NCBI RefSeq assembly: GCF_004310295.1
Contig: NZ_SISB01000040.1
Span: forward strand, 1-61,290
Source: Pseudomonas sp. BGI-2
GTDB taxonomy: Bacteria; Pseudomonadota; Gammaproteobacteria; Pseudomonadales; Pseudomonadaceae
DNA length: 61,290 bases
Reading direction: 5' to 3'
The first letter of the stretch is position 1. Each line of letters begins with the position of its first letter. Below the pieces are notes generated by a model, which was not told where the DNA came from, ran no database searches, and was given only the letters and a program-made list of their open reading frames with translations. Both the position numbers and the translations under genes were made by a program. Positions 59,619-61,290 of the stretch are shown piece by piece.

Positions 59619-60047
59619 ATGCGTTTGACATTGTCCACGTTGGTTCTGGGACTTTTGGTCGCTCAAGGTGCAATGGCTGCCGGTGACGGCACTGCGGCAG
59701 TTGGCGGTGGTATTGGCGGTGCACTAGGCAACGTAGTGGGTCAGCAAATGGGCGGCAGCACAGGCGCAGCGATTGGCGCGGGTGTTGGCGGCGCCGCCGG
59801 TAGCGCAGTCGGCGCTAACAAGGGTAGCCGGACAGAAGCGGCCATCGGCGGCGGGTTAGGCTCGGCGGGCGGCTCGGTGATCGGCAATAGCCTCGGCGGT
59901 TCTACCGGCTCGACCATTGGCGCAGGCCTGGGCGGCGCAGCGGGTGGTGCGATAGGCAACAACCTGGGCTCCGACAGCGGCAACTCTCATTCCGGTGGCG
60001 GTCACAAGCATAAGCACAAAAACAAGCACAAGAATAAACATCACTAA
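59619..60047 (+). CDS. Secreted glycine-zipper protein, copy 2, with His/Lys tail
   Basis: A 142-residue paralogue of the previous gene with a nearly identical signal peptide (MRLTLSTLVLGLLVAQGAMA) and the same Gly-zipper modules. It is longer at the C-terminus, where a SGGGHKHKHKNKHKNKHH tail replaces copy 1's short basic end. The tail could bind metals or anionic surfaces. GAGG precedes the ATG. A likely sigma-S type -10 (CTAGACT) lies about 65 bases upstream. Its own terminator follows. Confidence 0.85.
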   Translation: MRLTLSTLVLGLLVAQGAMAAGDGTAAVGGGIGGALGNVVGQQMGGSTGAAIGAGVGGAAGSAVGANKGSRTEAAIGGGLGSAGGSVIGNSLGGSTGSTIGAGLGGAAGGAIGNNLGSDSGNSHSGGGHKHKHKNKHKNKHH

Positions 60048-60065
60048 TTCCACATCAGTGAGATC

Positions 60066-60092
60066 AAAAACCCGGCCCAGGCCGGGTTTTTC
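60066..60092 (+). terminator. Terminator after glycine-zipper copy 2
   Basis: AAACCCGGCC/GGCCGGGTTT stem, then TTTC. Confidence 0.88.
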
Positions 60093-60172
60093 GTATCTGC
60101 CCGCAGGGCTCCGGAACGTTTGGTCACCGGCCGCCTCGAACGTCATACACCCCAAATGTTGTGAGAGCTGCC

Positions 60173-60355
60173 ATGACTCCTGAAACCGAAGGCAAGGAAG
60201 AAAAAGGCCCGAGTGGGCTTCCGTTCATTAATGACCCTGGTAACGAAGATCCGGGCTCGTTGATGGATGACGCCACGGTGCCGCTCAACGATTCAGATGA
60301 CGCCGGTGACGTGGGTAACATCGAGTTTGAAGAAGAGGAAGAAGACGAAGATTGA
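60173..60355 (+). CDS. Small acidic protein
   Basis: A 60-residue protein starting MTPETEGKEEKGPSGLPFIN, very rich in Asp and Glu and ending in a run of Glu/Asp. It is likely disordered. GAGAG precedes the ATG. There is no signal peptide and no known family. The acidic tail overlaps no other gene. It is followed by a hairpin at 60427. Confidence 0.6.
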   Translation: MTPETEGKEEKGPSGLPFINDPGNEDPGSLMDDATVPLNDSDDAGDVGNIEFEEEEEDED

Positions 60356-60426
60356 TCGGCTTTGTAGCGCCATCGACCGATCGTCTCTCTGATCGAACGC
60401 AAGGATTACCCCGCCCTCGAAATCTC

Positions 60427-60449
60427 AGGGCCTGCTTTTCAGGCCCTTC
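60427..60449 (+). terminator. AGGGCCTG/CAGGCCCT hairpin before the next small gene
   Basis: Eight-base stem and TTC-type end, 12 bases upstream of the ATG at 60461, so close to the ribosome site that it could either end the upstream message or control translation of the next gene. Confidence 0.5.
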
Positions 60450-60460
60450 GAGAGGTGCTT

Positions 60461-60682
60461 ATGAACGCTGATCCGAAAGTCGACGATGTCGACGATGTCG
60501 ACGATACCCCTGAATATCCGCTGCCTTCGCCCACCGATTCCTTGAGTCGCGATCAACGTCCGCCTGACGACGACACTGCGGTTGAGCAACTGCCGACTGA
60601 TGATGTGAAGCGTGGCGATGTCGAGGCTACCCCCGAAGATCCGGATATTGCTGGTAACGATGCGTCCGGTGAGCCGAGCTGA
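60461..60682 (+). CDS. Small acidic Asp/Pro-rich protein
   Basis: A 73-residue protein starting MNADPKVDDVDDVDDTPEYP. The GTCGACGAT unit repeats three times in tandem (about 60479-60505), giving the VDD repeats. The whole protein is acidic, rich in Asp, Pro and Glu, and probably disordered. GAGAGG precedes the ATG. No family known. Confidence 0.6.
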   Translation: MNADPKVDDVDDVDDTPEYPLPSPTDSLSRDQRPPDDDTAVEQLPTDDVKRGDVEATPEDPDIAGNDASGEPS

Positions 60683-60765
60683 AAACCATTCGTCGATTGA
60701 GCGGCACCTTTAAAAAGCGAACGCCGCCCAAAATCAGGTACGCACCTTTTTAAAGGAGATGCACC

Positions 60766-61067
60766 ATGATCAGGTCAAAATTGATGGCCCTGACGGTGAG
60801 CGGCATGTTGTCGGTCAGTTCAATGGCGGCGCTCGCTCAATCTTCCGGCAATGACGCCCCGGTCGATAAGGGCGGGATGCCGCCATCCAGTGAAATGAAT
60901 GCCGGTTCTGGAGATGGAAAAGCACTGCCGCCAGGCTCCATTGGCAGTGGGAATGCTGGCGATGTAAAAGGGAGTAGCACCAGCCCGGGGGCGGGAAGCG
61001 GGTCGATGAGCGGTGGAAGTTCGATGGGGAGTGGTTCTGGGAGTGGGTCTGGAGGATCCGATTGTCG
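60766..61067 (+). pseudogene. Secreted Gly/Ser-rich protein gene cut by an IS3 element
   Basis: Starts MIRSKLMALTVSGMLSVSSM with a clear signal peptide ending at ALAQ, preceded by AAGGAG. The mature part is Gly/Ser/Pro-rich (GSGSMSGGSSMGSGSGSGSG). The reading frame runs into the insertion element at about 61068 and ends there by chance at 61125, with a foreign tail GQLIPDTSIGDFDAISRS. The true C-terminus is lost from this side. Function unknown. Confidence 0.7.
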
Positions 61068-61290
61068 TGGTCAACTAATTCCGGACACCTCGATAGGTGA
61101 TTTCGACGCCATCTCCCGTTCGTAAACGGTCGGTGGCAGATACCCGAGTTTCGAGTGCAGCCGCTCGTTGTTGTAAAACCCAACGATGTATTCAGTAATG
61201 TCACGTATCGCTTCGGCGTGGTTGGCGTAATCGCGCCGCCATACCCGCTCCATTTTCAAGCTCAGGAAGAAGCGCTCCATCACTGAGTTG
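61068..61290. mobile_element. IS3-family insertion sequence, left part
   Basis: The end TGGTCAACTAATTCCGGACA starts at 61068 inside the small secreted-protein gene and fits an IS3-type terminal repeat. The transposase reading frame on the minus strand stops three bases after that end. The element runs out of the window, so its other end and the target duplication cannot be seen. Confidence 0.8.
61071..61290 (-). CDS. IS3-family transposase OrfB, C-terminal part
   Basis: Partial; the gene continues beyond the window. The visible C-terminus of the DDE transposase (integrase core) has MERFFLSLKMERVW, then RRDYANHAEAIRDITEYIVG and the characteristic FYNNERLHSKLGYLPPTVYE with its Glu. The catalytic DDE residues Asp-Asp are outside the window; the Glu of the triad may also be just beyond it. 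Confidence 0.88.
   Translation of the reverse strand, partial: NSVMERFFLSLKMERVWRRDYANHAEAIRDITEYIVGFYNNERLHSKLGYLPPTVYEREMASKSPIEVSGIS

Noticed and set aside
1..61290. CRISPR arrays, rRNA genes or a replication origin
   Set aside because: No regularly spaced repeats, no rRNA-like sequence, and no cluster of DnaA-box-like sites was seen in the read-through.

Overview
The window is a stretch of chromosome from a fluorescent-group Pseudomonas. The evidence is GC-rich genes with few gaps, the order mscS-like / apeB / rluA / minE-minD-minC / lpxL / patatin, a complete urate-to-glyoxylate pathway using the membrane cytochrome urate oxidase PuuD, the folE / smrB / prmB / aroC / mtnBDC neighbourhood, and many intergenic REP palindromes of Pseudomonas type. 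All assignments come from reading the sequence and remembered family knowledge; no search was run.

Layout. (1) 0.1-10.4 kb: housekeeping block with a large MscS-type channel, aminopeptidase ApeB, a predicted glycosyltransferase, RluA, the MinCDE division-site system, a lipid A acyltransferase and a patatin phospholipase. (2) 10.5-19.5 kb: purine catabolism. Two tandem Tsx/OmpK-type outer-membrane channels and an NCS2 permease bring purines in. PuuD, UraH, UraD, PuuE, Alc and AllA then take urate through 5-hydroxyisourate, OHCU, allantoin, allantoate and ureidoglycolate to glyoxylate and urea. puuE and uraH are divergent, and each has a TTGTATACAA-type palindrome on its likely -10. The same palindrome sits in the likely promoter of a second purine permease (AzgA type) at 27.7 kb. 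(3) 19.6-25.4 kb: a visibly AT-richer insert with two same-strand genes. One encodes a 1199-residue protein that looks like a pore-forming toxin (helical membrane block resembling TcdA/TcdB pore domains, then RTX-like Gly/Asp repeats). The other encodes a 624-residue partner with a duplicated module. This is the most unusual part of the window. (4) 25.5-38.2 kb: a LysE-type exporter, the AzgA-type permease, a membrane-anchored thioredoxin-fold protein, folE, smrB, a cysteine-hydrolase-fold protein lacking its cysteine, prmB, aroC, an MFS transporter and the methionine-salvage genes mtnB-mtnD-mtnC. (5) 38.3-56.8 kb: a DUF3509 protein, an acyl-CoA synthetase, an ankyrin protein, spermidine synthase, RraB, the ATP-grasp / alpha-E / transglutaminase cassette, a cytochrome c, a thiolase plus FadJ-like beta-oxidation pair, a glutamine amidotransferase, a CorA-type transporter, PlsC and a crotonase. 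(6) 57.0-61.3 kb: tRNA-Ser(GGA), then a run of small proteins (a YbjQ-family protein, two tandem glycine-zipper proteins, acidic low-complexity proteins). It ends in an IS3-family element that has cut the last small secreted-protein gene. This part has the look of an accessory tract next to a tRNA.

Intergenic space is dominated by REP-type inverted repeats of four sequence types. Intrinsic terminators are clear after many genes. Two terminators have no gene in front of them and may mark small RNAs.
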